Notes: generated by a model not told the origin, from the letters alone. A stretch of 64,000 nt of DNA from Candidatus Desulfosporosinus nitrosoreducens (GCF_030954495.1 NZ_JAVHUW010000070.1:1-64000), one strand, 5' to 3'. Numbered from the stretch's first letter, positions 49,871 through 58,589 are shown. A program made the numbers and translations.

Positions 49871-50938
49871 GTGGAGATTTTTGAATACTTAGAAAAATAC
49901 GATTACGAACAATTAGTGATTTGTCAGGATCAGACATCGGGTTTAAAAGCAATTATTTGTATTCATGACACAACCTTAGGGCCGGCACTTGGGGGAACAC
50001 GGATGTGGAATTACGCCAGCGAAGAAGAGGCAATTCTTGATGCTTTGCGGCTGGCGCGAGGGATGACGTATAAAAACGCCGCGGCCGGGTTAAATCTCGG
50101 CGGTGGGAAAACTGTTATCATTGGGGATTCCCGTACTCAGAAAACTGAGGAATTATTCCGCGCCTTTGGACGATACGTACAATCCTTAAATGGAAGATAT
50201 ATCACTGCGGAAGATGTGGGAACGTCGGTACGCGATATGGATTGGGTGCATCTCGAGACTGAGTTTGTAACAGGGGCTTCTTCTTCCGGGGCTTCCGGTG
50301 ATCCCTCTCCTATGACGGCAAGAGGAGTTTGGAAAGGGATGAAGGCTGCGGCCAAAGAGGCTTTTGGGGACGATTCTCTGCGCGGAAAGACGGTGGCAAT
50401 CCAGGGGTTGGGACATGTCGGTTACTATTTGGCCAAGCATTTGCATGAAGAAGGTGCCAAGCTTGTCGTTACAGACATTCACGAAGATGCCATAAAACAT
50501 CTGACCGATGAAATTGAAGCCACCGTCGTGCGTCCTGACGAAATTTTTGGAGTTGAGGCCGATATCTATGCTCCTTGTGCCATGGGGGCAGTTGTCAATG
50601 ATGAAACCATTCCCCAGTTTAAATTTAAGGTGATCGCCGGAGCGGCGAATAATGTGCTTAAAGAAGAACGCCACGGGGATAAACTCCATGAACTGGGAAT
50701 CCTCTATGCGCCGGATTATGTCATTAATTCGGGCGGTGTTATTAACGTAGCTGATGAGTTGGAAGGATATAATTACCAAAGAGCTTTGCAAAAGGTTGAA
50801 ATGGTCTATGATAATGTTGCCAAAGTCTTGCAAATCGCTAAGCAAATGAATATTCCCACCTATAAGGCTGCCGATCGTATGGCTGAGCAAAGAATCCAAC
50901 GCTTAGGGCAAATTCGTTCCAACTATTTAAGAAAATAA
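49871..50938 (+). CDS. bcd: Leucine (branched-chain amino acid) dehydrogenase
   Basis: A 355-residue Glu/Leu/Phe/Val dehydrogenase that oxidatively deaminates leucine, valine or isoleucine with NAD+ to 2-oxo acids. The catalytic Lys lies in AAAGLNLGGGKTVI, the Asp in TAEDVGTSVRDM; the NAD loop is IQGLGHVGYYLAKHL. The length fits leucine dehydrogenase; phenylalanine or valine preference is possible. GTG 49871 follows AAGGAGGAG. Its products are the natural substrates of the 2-oxoacid ferredoxin oxidoreductase encoded downstream, and a sigma-54 promoter drives it. Confidence 0.92.
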   Translation: MEIFEYLEKYDYEQLVICQDQTSGLKAIICIHDTTLGPALGGTRMWNYASEEEAILDALRLARGMTYKNAAAGLNLGGGKTVIIGDSRTQKTEELFRAFGRYVQSLNGRYITAEDVGTSVRDMDWVHLETEFVTGASSSGASGDPSPMTARGVWKGMKAAAKEAFGDDSLRGKTVAIQGLGHVGYYLAKHLHEEGAKLVVTDIHEDAIKHLTDEIEATVVRPDEIFGVEADIYAPCAMGAVVNDETIPQFKFKVIAGAANNVLKEERHGDKLHELGILYAPDYVINSGGVINVADELEGYNYQRALQKVEMVYDNVAKVLQIAKQMNIPTYKAADRMAEQRIQRLGQIRSNYLRK

Positions 50939-51077
50939 GCACAGAAGACCGGATGCCCAAGTGTTCCTGAAGTCAAGCATGGCGGGAAGGGACCCTCTGG
51001 CGCAGGCAGCTGCCTGGTTTGCTCTTATGCCGGAAGAAACTATGTATCAAAGTTATAGATTTTGACAATAAAATAAT

Positions 51078-51110
51078 AGGTGCCTGACCAGTTTTGGGAT
51101 GGCACCTCTT
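51078..51110 (+). terminator. Possible weak terminator after bcd
   Basis: AGGTGCC (51078-51084) pairs with GGCACCT (51101-51107) around 16 bases, followed only by CTTT. It may attenuate rather than stop transcription into the vor genes. Confidence 0.45.
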
Positions 51111-51147
51111 TAAGTAGTAAATCTCTACAGGGAAGGAGGGGTGAGGA

Positions 51148-51858
51148 ATGGCCCGGATAGAAATATATACCGGACATTTCGGCAGCGGTAAAACAGAAGT
51201 TGTTCTTAACCGCGCTTTGGCCTATGCCCAGCAAGGCGTGACGGTTCATCTGGCGGACCTGGATATCGTCAAGCCTTATTTTCGTTCACGAGAAGTTCAT
51301 CACCTTCTTCATAAGACAGGAATACACTTAATTACACCCGGTGGAGATTTGGAAAATGCCGATCTGCCTGTAATGAGCCCGAAAGTGTTAGGTGCCTTGA
51401 CGAGTGCAGAGGGAAGGATATTGTGTGATGTCGGGGGAGATCCCATGGGGGCAACGGCTTTAGGCGCTTTTGCTCAATTACTTAAAAACAAGAGCTATGA
51501 AATGTTTCTGGTTTTAAATCCTTTTCGGCCCTTTACAAGAGATGAATTTTCCGTTAGGACGATGCGAGCCGAGATAGAAGCCGCCTCCCGTCTGAAAATA
51601 ACCGGTATTATCAGTAACCCGAACCTTGGGCAATCAACTTCCCTGGAGGATTTGCACTCCGGCCTTTCAGTTGTGCGGAAGATGGCTGCGGCTTTGGAGT
51701 TACCCATCGTGTTGACGTCCCTAACAGAAAATTATGCGGACGATCTGGCCTCTGAGATCGAAGGACCGCTCCTAAAGCTAAAAAATTACCTTCTTCCCCC
51801 TTGGGAGCAGGAAGAAGGACAAGTTTTTCAAATTGAACTGCCCTTGAAGTCGTCTTAA
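51148..51858 (+). CDS. P-loop ATP-binding protein of unknown role, linked to vor genes
   Basis: A 236-residue cytosolic protein with Walker A GHFGSGKTE (residues 8-16), a SIMIBI-like second motif HLADLDIVKPYFRSRE, and Walker B ILCDVGGDPMGATALG. It resembles MinD/CooC-type nucleotide-binding proteins, which may aid assembly or metal-centre insertion, but I recognise no named family. It is followed 15 bases later by the ferredoxin subunit of the 2-oxoacid oxidoreductase, so a maturation role is plausible. GAAGGAGGGG precedes the ATG. Confidence 0.8.
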   Translation: MARIEIYTGHFGSGKTEVVLNRALAYAQQGVTVHLADLDIVKPYFRSREVHHLLHKTGIHLITPGGDLENADLPVMSPKVLGALTSAEGRILCDVGGDPMGATALGAFAQLLKNKSYEMFLVLNPFRPFTRDEFSVRTMRAEIEAASRLKITGIISNPNLGQSTSLEDLHSGLSVVRKMAAALELPIVLTSLTENYADDLASEIEGPLLKLKNYLLPPWEQEEGQVFQIELPLKSS

Positions 51859-51873
51859 AAGGAGAGATATGAA

Positions 51874-52095
51874 ATGCTTAAGGTTGAGTTCGATGAAGAC
51901 CGGTGTAAAGGCTGTGAACTCTGCACGGACGCTTGCCCCAAACATCTAGTGAGTATGGCTGAGCATTTAAATGTCATGGGCTTTCATCCTGCTGTTGTTC
52001 TCGACCAGGAAAAATGTATTTCCTGCGGTTTTTGTGCCAGGATGTGTCCGGACGTCGTGATCACGGTGCGAAAGGAGGAAAAAGGAAATGGCTAA
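51874..52095 (+). CDS. vorD: 2-oxoacid:ferredoxin oxidoreductase, ferredoxin-like delta subunit
   Basis: A 73-residue 2x[4Fe-4S] ferredoxin-like subunit. The two cluster motifs are CKGCELCTDACPKH and CISCGFCARMCPD, each with the usual CxxCxxCxxxCP form. It carries electrons from the thiamine enzyme to ferredoxin. AAAGGAGAG precedes the ATG; it overlaps vorB by 8 bases. Confidence 0.9.
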   Translation: MLKVEFDEDRCKGCELCTDACPKHLVSMAEHLNVMGFHPAVVLDQEKCISCGFCARMCPDVVITVRKEEKGNG

Positions 52096-53161
52096 AGTGC
52101 TCATGAAAGGAAATGAAGCTCTGGGAGAAGCGGCAGTTCGTGCCGGCTGCCGCTTCTTTTTTGGATATCCGATTACCCCTCAAAATGAGATCCCCCATTA
52201 TTTGGCGAAACGCCTTCCTGAAGTAGGCGGAGTATTTGTCCAGGCTGAGTCTGAAATTGCAGCTATTAATATGGTCTATGGCGCAGCCGGAAGCGGAGCG
52301 CGGGTTATGACCTCTTCTTCAGGCCCGGGAATAAGTCTTAAACAGGAAGGAATAACCTATATCGCCGGAGCGGAACTGCCCTGTGTTATTGTCAATATGC
52401 AGCGGGGAGGTCCGGGACTCGGCAGTATTCAGCCGGCTCAGTCCGATTATTTTCAAGCGGTTAAAGGCGGCGGGCACGGGGATTATAAATTGCTCGTTTT
52501 AGCTCCGGCTACAATTCAAGAAATGGTGGATTTGATGGGAAAAGCCTTTGCTTTAGCCGATGAATATCGCAATCCTGTGATGATCCTGGGAGATGGAATT
52601 CTCGGTCAAATGATGGAAGCAGTCGAATTGCCGTCCGAAAGCAAGATGCCGGAAATCCCCTCCAAGCCTTGGGCTACCACGGGTGCCAAGGGGAGAAATC
52701 CCAACCTTATAAATTCTTTATTTTTGGACCCGAGTGAGCTTGAAAAACATAACCTTCACCTGCAAGAGAAATACACACGGATGGGTAAAGAGGTTTTGTG
52801 GGAGAATTATAAGACGGATGACGCCGAGTTAGTGCTTGTTGGCTATGGCTCTTCGGCCCGGGTTGCCAAAGCGGTTGTCGATCAAGCAAGAAGACGGGGA
52901 TTGAAAGTCGGCTTATTCCGGCCTATCACCTTATTCCCTTTTCCCAAGCAGGCGCTTCAGGAAGCCTGTCGGCAGGCCAGCCATGTTTTGACTGTTGAGA
53001 TGAGCCTGGGACAACTTGTCGAAGATGTTCGCTATAACTTGGAATTTAAGGTGCCCGTTCATTTTTACGGACGTGTCGGAGGTATGGTTCCCACGACCCG
53101 TGCTGTTATGGAAGAGGTTGAACGCTGGCTGAATGTTGAGCAAAGGAGGGAAGACGCATGA
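52088..53161 (+). CDS. vorB: 2-oxoacid:ferredoxin oxidoreductase, alpha subunit
   Basis: A 357-residue subunit with the pyrimidine-binding domain: FFGYPITPQNEIPHYLAKRLPE and SSGPGISLKQEGITYIAGAELP. It includes the transketolase-like C-terminal domain (LVGYGSSARVAKAVV). With its partners it turns 2-oxo acids plus CoA into acyl-CoA, CO2 and reduced ferredoxin. 2-Oxoisovalerate-type substrates are inferred from the leucine dehydrogenase upstream; 2-oxoglutarate (Kor) is the main alternative. It overlaps vorA by 4 bases (ATGA). Confidence 0.9.
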   Translation: MAKVLMKGNEALGEAAVRAGCRFFFGYPITPQNEIPHYLAKRLPEVGGVFVQAESEIAAINMVYGAAGSGARVMTSSSGPGISLKQEGITYIAGAELPCVIVNMQRGGPGLGSIQPAQSDYFQAVKGGGHGDYKLLVLAPATIQEMVDLMGKAFALADEYRNPVMILGDGILGQMMEAVELPSESKMPEIPSKPWATTGAKGRNPNLINSLFLDPSELEKHNLHLQEKYTRMGKEVLWENYKTDDAELVLVGYGSSARVAKAVVDQARRRGLKVGLFRPITLFPFPKQALQEACRQASHVLTVEMSLGQLVEDVRYNLEFKVPVHFYGRVGGMVPTTRAVMEEVERWLNVEQRREDA

Positions 53162-53907
53162 TCACTGTTTTCGAACGACCAGAGTCACTGACCTCAGCTA
53201 AGACTCACTATTGTCCGGGCTGTACCCACGGGATTATCCACCGCCTTGTTGCCGAAGTGATTGATGAGCTGGGGATCCGGGAAAAGACGATCGGGGTTTG
53301 TCCGGTGGGATGTTCGGTTTTGGCCTATAATTACTTTAATTTGGACATGCAGGAAGCTGCCCATGGCCGGGCTCCTGCGGTGGCTACCGGAATTAAACGG
53401 GTTCACCAGGATAAGATAGTTTTCACCTATCAGGGTGACGGCGATCTTGCCTCCATCGGCACCGCTGAAATCATTCACGCCGCCGCCAGAGGCGAGAAAT
53501 TTACGACAATCTTTGTCAACAATGCGATTTACGGTATGACAGGGGGGCAAATGGCACCGACAACCATTCTTAACCAAGTAAGTCAAACTTCGCCGCAAGG
53601 CAGAGATCCCTCGACCCAGGGGTACCCTATTCGCATGTCGGAACTTTTGGCTACAATTGAAGGCTCCGCCTATATTGCCCGTGTATCCGTGCACAACCCT
53701 CAGGAGGTTCTTAAGGCTAAAAAAGCCATAAAGACGGCTTTCGAATTGCAAATAGCAGGGCGGGGATTTACCTTGGTTGAAGTGTTGTCCACCTGCCCAA
53801 CCAACTGGGGCTTTACTCCGAAAGAAGCGTTGCGCTGGTTGGTCGAGAACATGATTCCCGTTTACCCCCTTGGCGTCAAGAAAACAGTCGAGGAGGGGAA
53901 AATCTGA
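53158..53907 (+). CDS. vorA: 2-oxoacid:ferredoxin oxidoreductase, beta subunit (thiamine diphosphate)
   Basis: A 249-residue ThDP-binding subunit. YCPGCTHGIIHRLV is the N-terminal iron-sulfur/ThDP signature; the cofactor site is TYQGDGDLASIGTAEIIHAAARG followed by VNNAIYGMTGGQMAPTT. It forms the active site with VorB. It overlaps the next gene by one base (TGATG). Confidence 0.92.
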   Translation: MITVFERPESLTSAKTHYCPGCTHGIIHRLVAEVIDELGIREKTIGVCPVGCSVLAYNYFNLDMQEAAHGRAPAVATGIKRVHQDKIVFTYQGDGDLASIGTAEIIHAAARGEKFTTIFVNNAIYGMTGGQMAPTTILNQVSQTSPQGRDPSTQGYPIRMSELLATIEGSAYIARVSVHNPQEVLKAKKAIKTAFELQIAGRGFTLVEVLSTCPTNWGFTPKEALRWLVENMIPVYPLGVKKTVEEGKI

Positions 53908-54455
53908 TGCTGCAAGAAATTATCCTGGCGGGCTTTGGCGGGCAAGGGGTTATGTCCATGGGTCAGCTGCTTGCTTATGCAGGCCTGGAGGAAAATAAGT
54001 TTGTCAGTTGGATTCCTTCTTACGGTCCTGAAATGAGAGGGGGAACGGCAAATTGTTCCGTTACAATATCCGATGAAGAGGTTAGTTCTCCCATTATTAC
54101 AGAACCAAACACCTTAATTGTCCTGAATCGTCCCTCTCTGGAGAAATTTGAAAAAGATGTCCAACCTAATGGGTGGATTCTTCTCAATTCTTCCTTTGTC
54201 GATCTGGAGCCGCAGCGGCGGGATCTGAGTGTTTTAAAAATCCCGGCTATGGAAATTGCCAGTGAAAAATTGAACAATACCCGTGTGGCCAATATGATTA
54301 TTCTTGGGGCCTTTGTTCAATTGACAGGTGCCGTGAATCTTGAATCAGTCATAGGAGCTCTCAAAAAAGTCTTGCCGGACTATCGGCATCATCTGATCCC
54401 TCTTAACCGTCAAGCCTTGGAGTTGGGAATAGACTTAGCCTTAAAGGCTCTTTAA
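53907..54455 (+). CDS. vorC: 2-oxoacid:ferredoxin oxidoreductase, gamma subunit
   Basis: A 182-residue subunit. AGFGGQGVMSMGQLLAYAG and SYGPEMRGGTANCSVTISD are hallmark motifs of the POR gamma family. It binds the CoA substrate in characterised relatives. The stop of vorA and its ATG overlap. It ends the cluster; a strong terminator follows. Confidence 0.93.
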   Translation: MLQEIILAGFGGQGVMSMGQLLAYAGLEENKFVSWIPSYGPEMRGGTANCSVTISDEEVSSPIITEPNTLIVLNRPSLEKFEKDVQPNGWILLNSSFVDLEPQRRDLSVLKIPAMEIASEKLNNTRVANMIILGAFVQLTGAVNLESVIGALKKVLPDYRHHLIPLNRQALELGIDLALKAL

Positions 54456-54476
54456 TATAAAAAGCAAAGTGTTTGG

Positions 54477-54508
54477 AAAGCAGCTAGTTATTGTTTAGCT
54501 GCTTTTTT
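54477..54508 (+). terminator. Terminator of the vor operon
   Basis: AAAGCAGCTA pairs perfectly with TAGCTGCTTT around GTTATTGTT, followed by six T. Confidence 0.9.
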
Positions 54509-54567
54509 GTATTTGAGGGTGCAATTGGAGTAAACTATGATTAAATGGTCGGAAAGAAGGATTGGTT

Positions 54568-55107
54568 GTGAAGGATAAGCAAAAATTGTCTGAAACACGG
54601 ATCGAGAGTGAAGTGCTTTTTGCAGGGCGGATGCTTCGTTTGGAACGGGATAGAGTTTTGCTGCCCAATGGTGTGGAGGCGTCGCGTGAAGTAGTAAGGC
54701 ATCCGGGAGCAGTTGCCATCGTCGCTTTGCAGGATCAGGAGATTCTTTTAGTGCGGCAATATCGTTATGCAATCGCACAGGAAACTTTAGAAATTCCTGC
54801 CGGAAAAATCGATCCGCATGAATCCCCTTTAGCCTGTGCGATTCGGGAACTTCGGGAGGAAACGGGCTACCGTGGAGTTATGGAACCTATGGGGACATTT
54901 TATACAACACCGGGTTTTTCGGATGAAGTGATGCATCTTTTTTTGGCTCGGGATCTGGTCTGGGACCCACTGACGGCGGACGAGGACGAATTTTTAGATG
55001 TCGAGAAAATCCCTTGGCAGGAAGCTCTTAAGCGTGTCCGGCAAAATGAGTTTAACGATGCCAAAACTGTATTGGGAATTTTGCTTGTTCAGGGGAAGAT
55101 TGAATGA
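54568..55107 (+). CDS. NUDIX hydrolase, ADP-ribose pyrophosphatase type
   Basis: A 179-residue hydrolase. The Nudix box GKIDPHESPLACAIRELREETGY matches G-x5-E-x7-REUxEExGU completely. The LLVRQYRYA stretch and TFYTTPGFSDE after the box fit the ADP-ribose subfamily. GTG 54568 is spaced correctly from AGAAGG; TTG 54562 is too close. Its stop overlaps the next ATG, so it is coupled to a DNA repair-type nuclease. Confidence 0.9.
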   Translation: MKDKQKLSETRIESEVLFAGRMLRLERDRVLLPNGVEASREVVRHPGAVAIVALQDQEILLVRQYRYAIAQETLEIPAGKIDPHESPLACAIRELREETGYRGVMEPMGTFYTTPGFSDEVMHLFLARDLVWDPLTADEDEFLDVEKIPWQEALKRVRQNEFNDAKTVLGILLVQGKIE

Positions 55108-56273
55108 TTTATGCCGATTTGCATATTCACATCGGGCAAAGCCTGGATGGGAAAGCTGTCAAAATTACCGCTTCAAAATCCTTGACATTGCCGAATATTT
55201 TGAACGTTGCCCGTGATATTAAGGGTCTGAACCTTATCGGGATTGTCGATGCCCATTCTTCAGGCGTTCAAGAGGACTTTAAAGCCCTGTTAGCCTCCGG
55301 GCAGCTTCAGCCGCTGGCCGGAGGCGGATATCTGGCCGGAGGTTTAACAATCATTCCCGGACACGAAATCGAATTGCAAATAGGCGGGGGGAGTGCTCAT
55401 TTTCTGGCCTATTTTCCCTCTCTTGAACAGGTAAAGAAATATGTCCGGGAATTAAAGCCAACTACAAAAAATTGGCAGCTCAGTACCCAAAAGGCGTATG
55501 TTTCTGCTGATACCTGGCTAAAGGCTGTACAAGGGGCGGAAGGAATATGGTTTCCGGCTCATGCTTTTACTCCCCATAAAGGAATTTATGGAAACTGCTG
55601 CCGCCGGCTTAAGGATGTTTTGCCAATGATGCCCCAGGCTCTGGAAATTGGCTTAAGCGCTGATCGAGCTATGGCCAAAAGCATCAATGAGCTGGAAGCG
55701 GTTGTTTTATTCAGCAACTCAGATGCTCACTCCCTGGCAAATATCGCCCGGGAATACAATTCTTTGACAGGCGTTGAGCCTTCTTTCGGCGGGCTGTGGG
55801 ATTTATTACAGAAAAAGCCTCCCAATGCCGTTCGCAATTATGGGCTGCCCCCTCAGGCGGGCAAATATCATCGGACCTATTGCTTGCAGTGTGAACGCGT
55901 TGTCTTGGCTTCCCCGCCTCAGTTATCCTGCCCGTCTTGTGGAAGCCAGCATGTCGTGATGGGAGTCTTAGACCGGTTGCTGAGCATCGCTGATAAGGAA
56001 GCGGAAAATCATGATCCTTCCGGCTATGTCTATCAGGTTTCGCTTCAACAGCTCCCGGGAATTGGGCCTAAAATGTATCAGAGATTATTAAAATCTTTCG
56101 GAACTGAAATGACAATCCTGCATGACGTTCCTCCAGAAGATTTGCTGCCTATAGCCGGAGAAAAAGTGACAAGCTGGATATTGAAAGCCCGAGGTAATGA
56201 ACTGAAGTTTCTTTCCGGTGGAGGAGGTGTATTTGGCAGAGTTGTGGACATACTTTCCCCTAAAGAGGAATAA
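55104..56273 (+). CDS. EndoQ-family PHP-domain endonuclease
   Basis: A 389-residue protein of the endonuclease Q type (TIGR00375-like). The PHP metal site begins DLHIHIG; HIIPGHEIEL, WFPAHAFTPHKG and LFSNSDAHS supply other ligands. A zinc ribbon (CLQC...CPSC, about 258-282) and a C-terminal helix-hairpin-helix (LQQLPGIGPKMYQRLLKSFG) follow. Archaeal EndoQ cuts DNA 5' of deaminated bases (uracil, hypoxanthine); clostridial members are less studied. ATG overlaps the NUDIX stop (ATGA). Function is by family; specificity is inferred. Confidence 0.85.
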   Translation: MIYADLHIHIGQSLDGKAVKITASKSLTLPNILNVARDIKGLNLIGIVDAHSSGVQEDFKALLASGQLQPLAGGGYLAGGLTIIPGHEIELQIGGGSAHFLAYFPSLEQVKKYVRELKPTTKNWQLSTQKAYVSADTWLKAVQGAEGIWFPAHAFTPHKGIYGNCCRRLKDVLPMMPQALEIGLSADRAMAKSINELEAVVLFSNSDAHSLANIAREYNSLTGVEPSFGGLWDLLQKKPPNAVRNYGLPPQAGKYHRTYCLQCERVVLASPPQLSCPSCGSQHVVMGVLDRLLSIADKEAENHDPSGYVYQVSLQQLPGIGPKMYQRLLKSFGTEMTILHDVPPEDLLPIAGEKVTSWILKARGNELKFLSGGGGVFGRVVDILSPKEE

Positions 56274-56303
56274 AATTCCATAGAAAGGATGGGGGGAGTA
56301 GGC

Positions 56304-56903
56304 ATGTGGAGACAATTAAATGAACATATTTGTAAATACTGGGTAATCTACCTTACGCTTTCGATCGTCTACTTAGCGGGAGTGGTGTTTGGGGTGCTGG
56401 GAGTCAAAGCCTTGGGAGATTCGGCGATATCCCAGCTGGGGAAATTTCTGGATACGCTTTTGCAAAATCAGCCGGCGGCTTTAAATCCAACCTTTCTCGG
56501 ACAATTGGCGAGAGACATGTTTATAGTAATGGCCGGGATCTGGATTTTAGGGCTTACTATTATCGGAGCCCCATTAATTTACCTCATCGTTTTTACCCGG
56601 GGTTTTATTCTTGGGTTTACGATTAGTTTTATCATTGGTTTTAAAGGAATATTGGGGCTTGGTTTAATTCTGACTTCCGTTTTGATTCCTGCCCTCTTAG
56701 GGACTCCTTTATTACTTTTAGGAGCCGGTTTGGCGACAATCTTTTCCTTTTTATTGCTCAGAGGGAAGGCGAGGGGAGAATCTCTGCGCAGAGAGTTTTT
56801 GTACTATACTGCCGCCGCCGCTTTTGTTTCCTTGGGTGCGGCTTTTGTGGGCGTGACTCAAGGGTATTTTTCAGTGTTGGGCATTAGGGTTTTGGGTTTG
56901 TAG
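56304..56903 (+). CDS. spoIIM: Stage II sporulation protein M
   Basis: A 199-residue membrane protein with an odd short soluble N terminus and five helices. With SpoIID and SpoIIP it drives septal peptidoglycan loss and engulfment. YLTLSIVYLAGVVFGVLGVKAL and FTRGFILGFTISFIIGFKG are typical. ATG 56304 follows GGGGGAG; the ATG at 56289 lacks spacing to a ribosome binding site. spoIIM beside xerD, deoB, pdp and dacF is the usual Firmicute order, here interrupted by ald and two small genes. Confidence 0.92.
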   Translation: MWRQLNEHICKYWVIYLTLSIVYLAGVVFGVLGVKALGDSAISQLGKFLDTLLQNQPAALNPTFLGQLARDMFIVMAGIWILGLTIIGAPLIYLIVFTRGFILGFTISFIIGFKGILGLGLILTSVLIPALLGTPLLLLGAGLATIFSFLLLRGKARGESLRREFLYYTAAAAFVSLGAAFVGVTQGYFSVLGIRVLGL

Positions 56904-56983
56904 GCCCCCAAAACGCTTAGATTGTCCGATAATGTGAAATTTGCTCGCTTTGTTCAGAGGGACATGTAAATCTGCAAAATTAT

Positions 56984-57029
56984 GCACTGATTAAATTTGC
57001 ATGCATATTTATGCAGAGTTAATCAGTGC
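56984..57029. promoter_or_regulatory. Nested inverted repeats upstream of ald, candidate activator site
   Basis: GCACTGATTAA (56984-56994) is an exact inverted repeat of TTAATCAGTGC (57019-57029). Inside it TGCAT (56998-57002) faces ATGCA (57011-57015). The stretch 56996-57006 is the reverse complement of ATGCATGCAAA found upstream of bcd. It lies about 130 bp before the ald -24 element. It may be an enhancer for the PAS activator, or also the spoIIM terminator. Confidence 0.5.
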
Positions 57030-57135
57030 CTTTAAAGCAGTACCGGAGTGCTTGGCCTATGCGAAAGCCTGATAATTCAAACAAATTCTTTCTGCCCAAG
57101 GGATTTGCCTGCTAAACTATTTATTTGCTTGCTTC

Positions 57136-57151
57136 TGGCACGATATTTGCA
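57136..57151 (+). promoter_or_regulatory. Sigma-54 promoter of ald
   Basis: TGGCACGATATTTGCA is a perfect -24/-12 sigma-54 promoter, 49 bases before the ald start, with the same spacing as the one at bcd. Confidence 0.9.
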
Positions 57152-57199
57152 TTATAATAGCAAAAGCAAGGACTAATGATGAAGATGGAGGTTTGCATT

Positions 57200-58315
57200 A
57201 TGCTGATTGGAGTACCGAAAGAGATTAAAAACAATGAAAATCGTGTAGCTATTACGCCCGCGGGTGTCCATGCTTTTGCTCTGACTGGGCATCAGGTTGT
57301 TGTCGAAAAGTCCGCCGGTGAAGGCAGTGGGATCACCGACCAAGAGTATGTTGCGGCTGGTGCCCAAATTTTGGATTCTGCGGCCGACGTCTGGAACGCG
57401 GATATGATTATTAAAGTTAAAGAGCCCTTAGCTTCTGAGTATGATAATTTCAAGCCGGGACAAATCTTGTTTACTTACTTACATTTGGCTAATGAATTGG
57501 AACTGACCAAAGCACTTATGGAAAAACAAGTCGTTGGTATTGCTTACGAGACGATTCAGCTGGACAATGGTTCCTTGCCTCTGCTTGTTCCTATGAGCGA
57601 AGTGGCTGGACGTATGTCAATCCAAATCGGGGCACAATTTCTAGAGAAGCATTACGGTGGCAAAGGCATGCTTTTGGGAGGGGTTCCGGGAGTGTCACCG
57701 GCCAAAGTTACGATTATCGGCGGAGGAATTGTAGGCACGAATGCGGCAAAAATGGCGGTTGGACTTGGTGCCAATGTTATTGTGATTGAAAAAAGCGCGC
57801 AACGGCTGCGGGAGATTGACGATCTTTTCAATGGCCGGGTTAAAACTCTGATGTCGAATCCCTTTAATATTGCCGTTAGTGTCGCTCGGGCGGATTTGCT
57901 GGTCGGAGCTGTGCTTATTCCTGGTGCCCGCGCTCCGCACCTCGTTACGGAAGAAATGGTAAAAACCATGACTCCCGGAAGCGTGATCGTCGATGTGGCT
58001 GTTGACCAAGGCGGAAGTATTGAAACCATTGACCGGGTGACGACACATAGCGATCCTGTCTACCTCAAGCATGGCGTGGTGCATTATTCCGTAGCCAACA
58101 TGCCTGGAGCCGTGGCCCGGACATCAACCTTTGCTTTGACGAATGTCACCTTAGGCTACGCTTTAGACATTGCCAATAAAGGATATTTCAAAGCAATACA
58201 GGAAAATCGCTCTTTACGCAAAGGTATTAACGTTATTAACGGTAAATTAACTTATAAAGCCGTAGCTGAGTCTTTAAACATCATGTATACTCCTTTGGAA
58301 GAAGCCTTGCTCTAA
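57200..58315 (+). CDS. ald: Alanine dehydrogenase
   Basis: A 371-residue NAD+-dependent enzyme that deaminates L-alanine to pyruvate and ammonia, or makes alanine in reverse. It starts MLIGVPKEIKNNENRVAITPAG (Arg15 and Lys binding pyruvate). The catalytic His and Asp are in FTYLHLANE and the NAD loop is IIGGGIVGTNAAKMA. VDVAVDQGGSIET is also typical. ATG 57200 follows GGAGGT; an ATG at 57176 has no proper signal. The sigma-54 promoter puts it with bcd in one probable regulon. Confidence 0.95.
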   Translation: MLIGVPKEIKNNENRVAITPAGVHAFALTGHQVVVEKSAGEGSGITDQEYVAAGAQILDSAADVWNADMIIKVKEPLASEYDNFKPGQILFTYLHLANELELTKALMEKQVVGIAYETIQLDNGSLPLLVPMSEVAGRMSIQIGAQFLEKHYGGKGMLLGGVPGVSPAKVTIIGGGIVGTNAAKMAVGLGANVIVIEKSAQRLREIDDLFNGRVKTLMSNPFNIAVSVARADLLVGAVLIPGARAPHLVTEEMVKTMTPGSVIVDVAVDQGGSIETIDRVTTHSDPVYLKHGVVHYSVANMPGAVARTSTFALTNVTLGYALDIANKGYFKAIQENRSLRKGINVINGKLTYKAVAESLNIMYTPLEEALL

Positions 58316-58365
58316 TGCAGTCCTCTTTGAGGATTTAGCGTCTTAGTCTAGAGGGAGAATTTATC

Positions 58366-58402
58366 AGAGTGGAACTCGTTTAAACCGAGTTCCACTCTTT
58401 TT
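58366..58402 (+). terminator. Terminator after ald
   Basis: AGAGTGGAACTCG pairs perfectly with CGAGTTCCACTCT (13 bp) around TTTAAAC, followed by TTTTT. Confidence 0.93.
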
Positions 58403-58589
58403 AGTGCCGGGCGCGCGAATAGAGTGTGTTGTTGTAGTATCGCCTTGGGGCTCCTGCAATTTTGCGCCACTTCTTTTGATTCAATTATAAAGCTTTTAAA
58501 AAGGCCAACTTTCACTCATTATTCACAGGAATATAATGGGAATATGAATTGCATTATAATTTTACGAGCCGTTAAGGGAGTGAAAGGCA

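Noticed and set aside
58530..58570. Sporulation sigma-factor promoter before the Trp/Glu-repeat gene
   Set aside because: CATTATAAT and nearby ATATA can be read several ways, but no pair has the right spacing and sequence for sigma-E, G or K.
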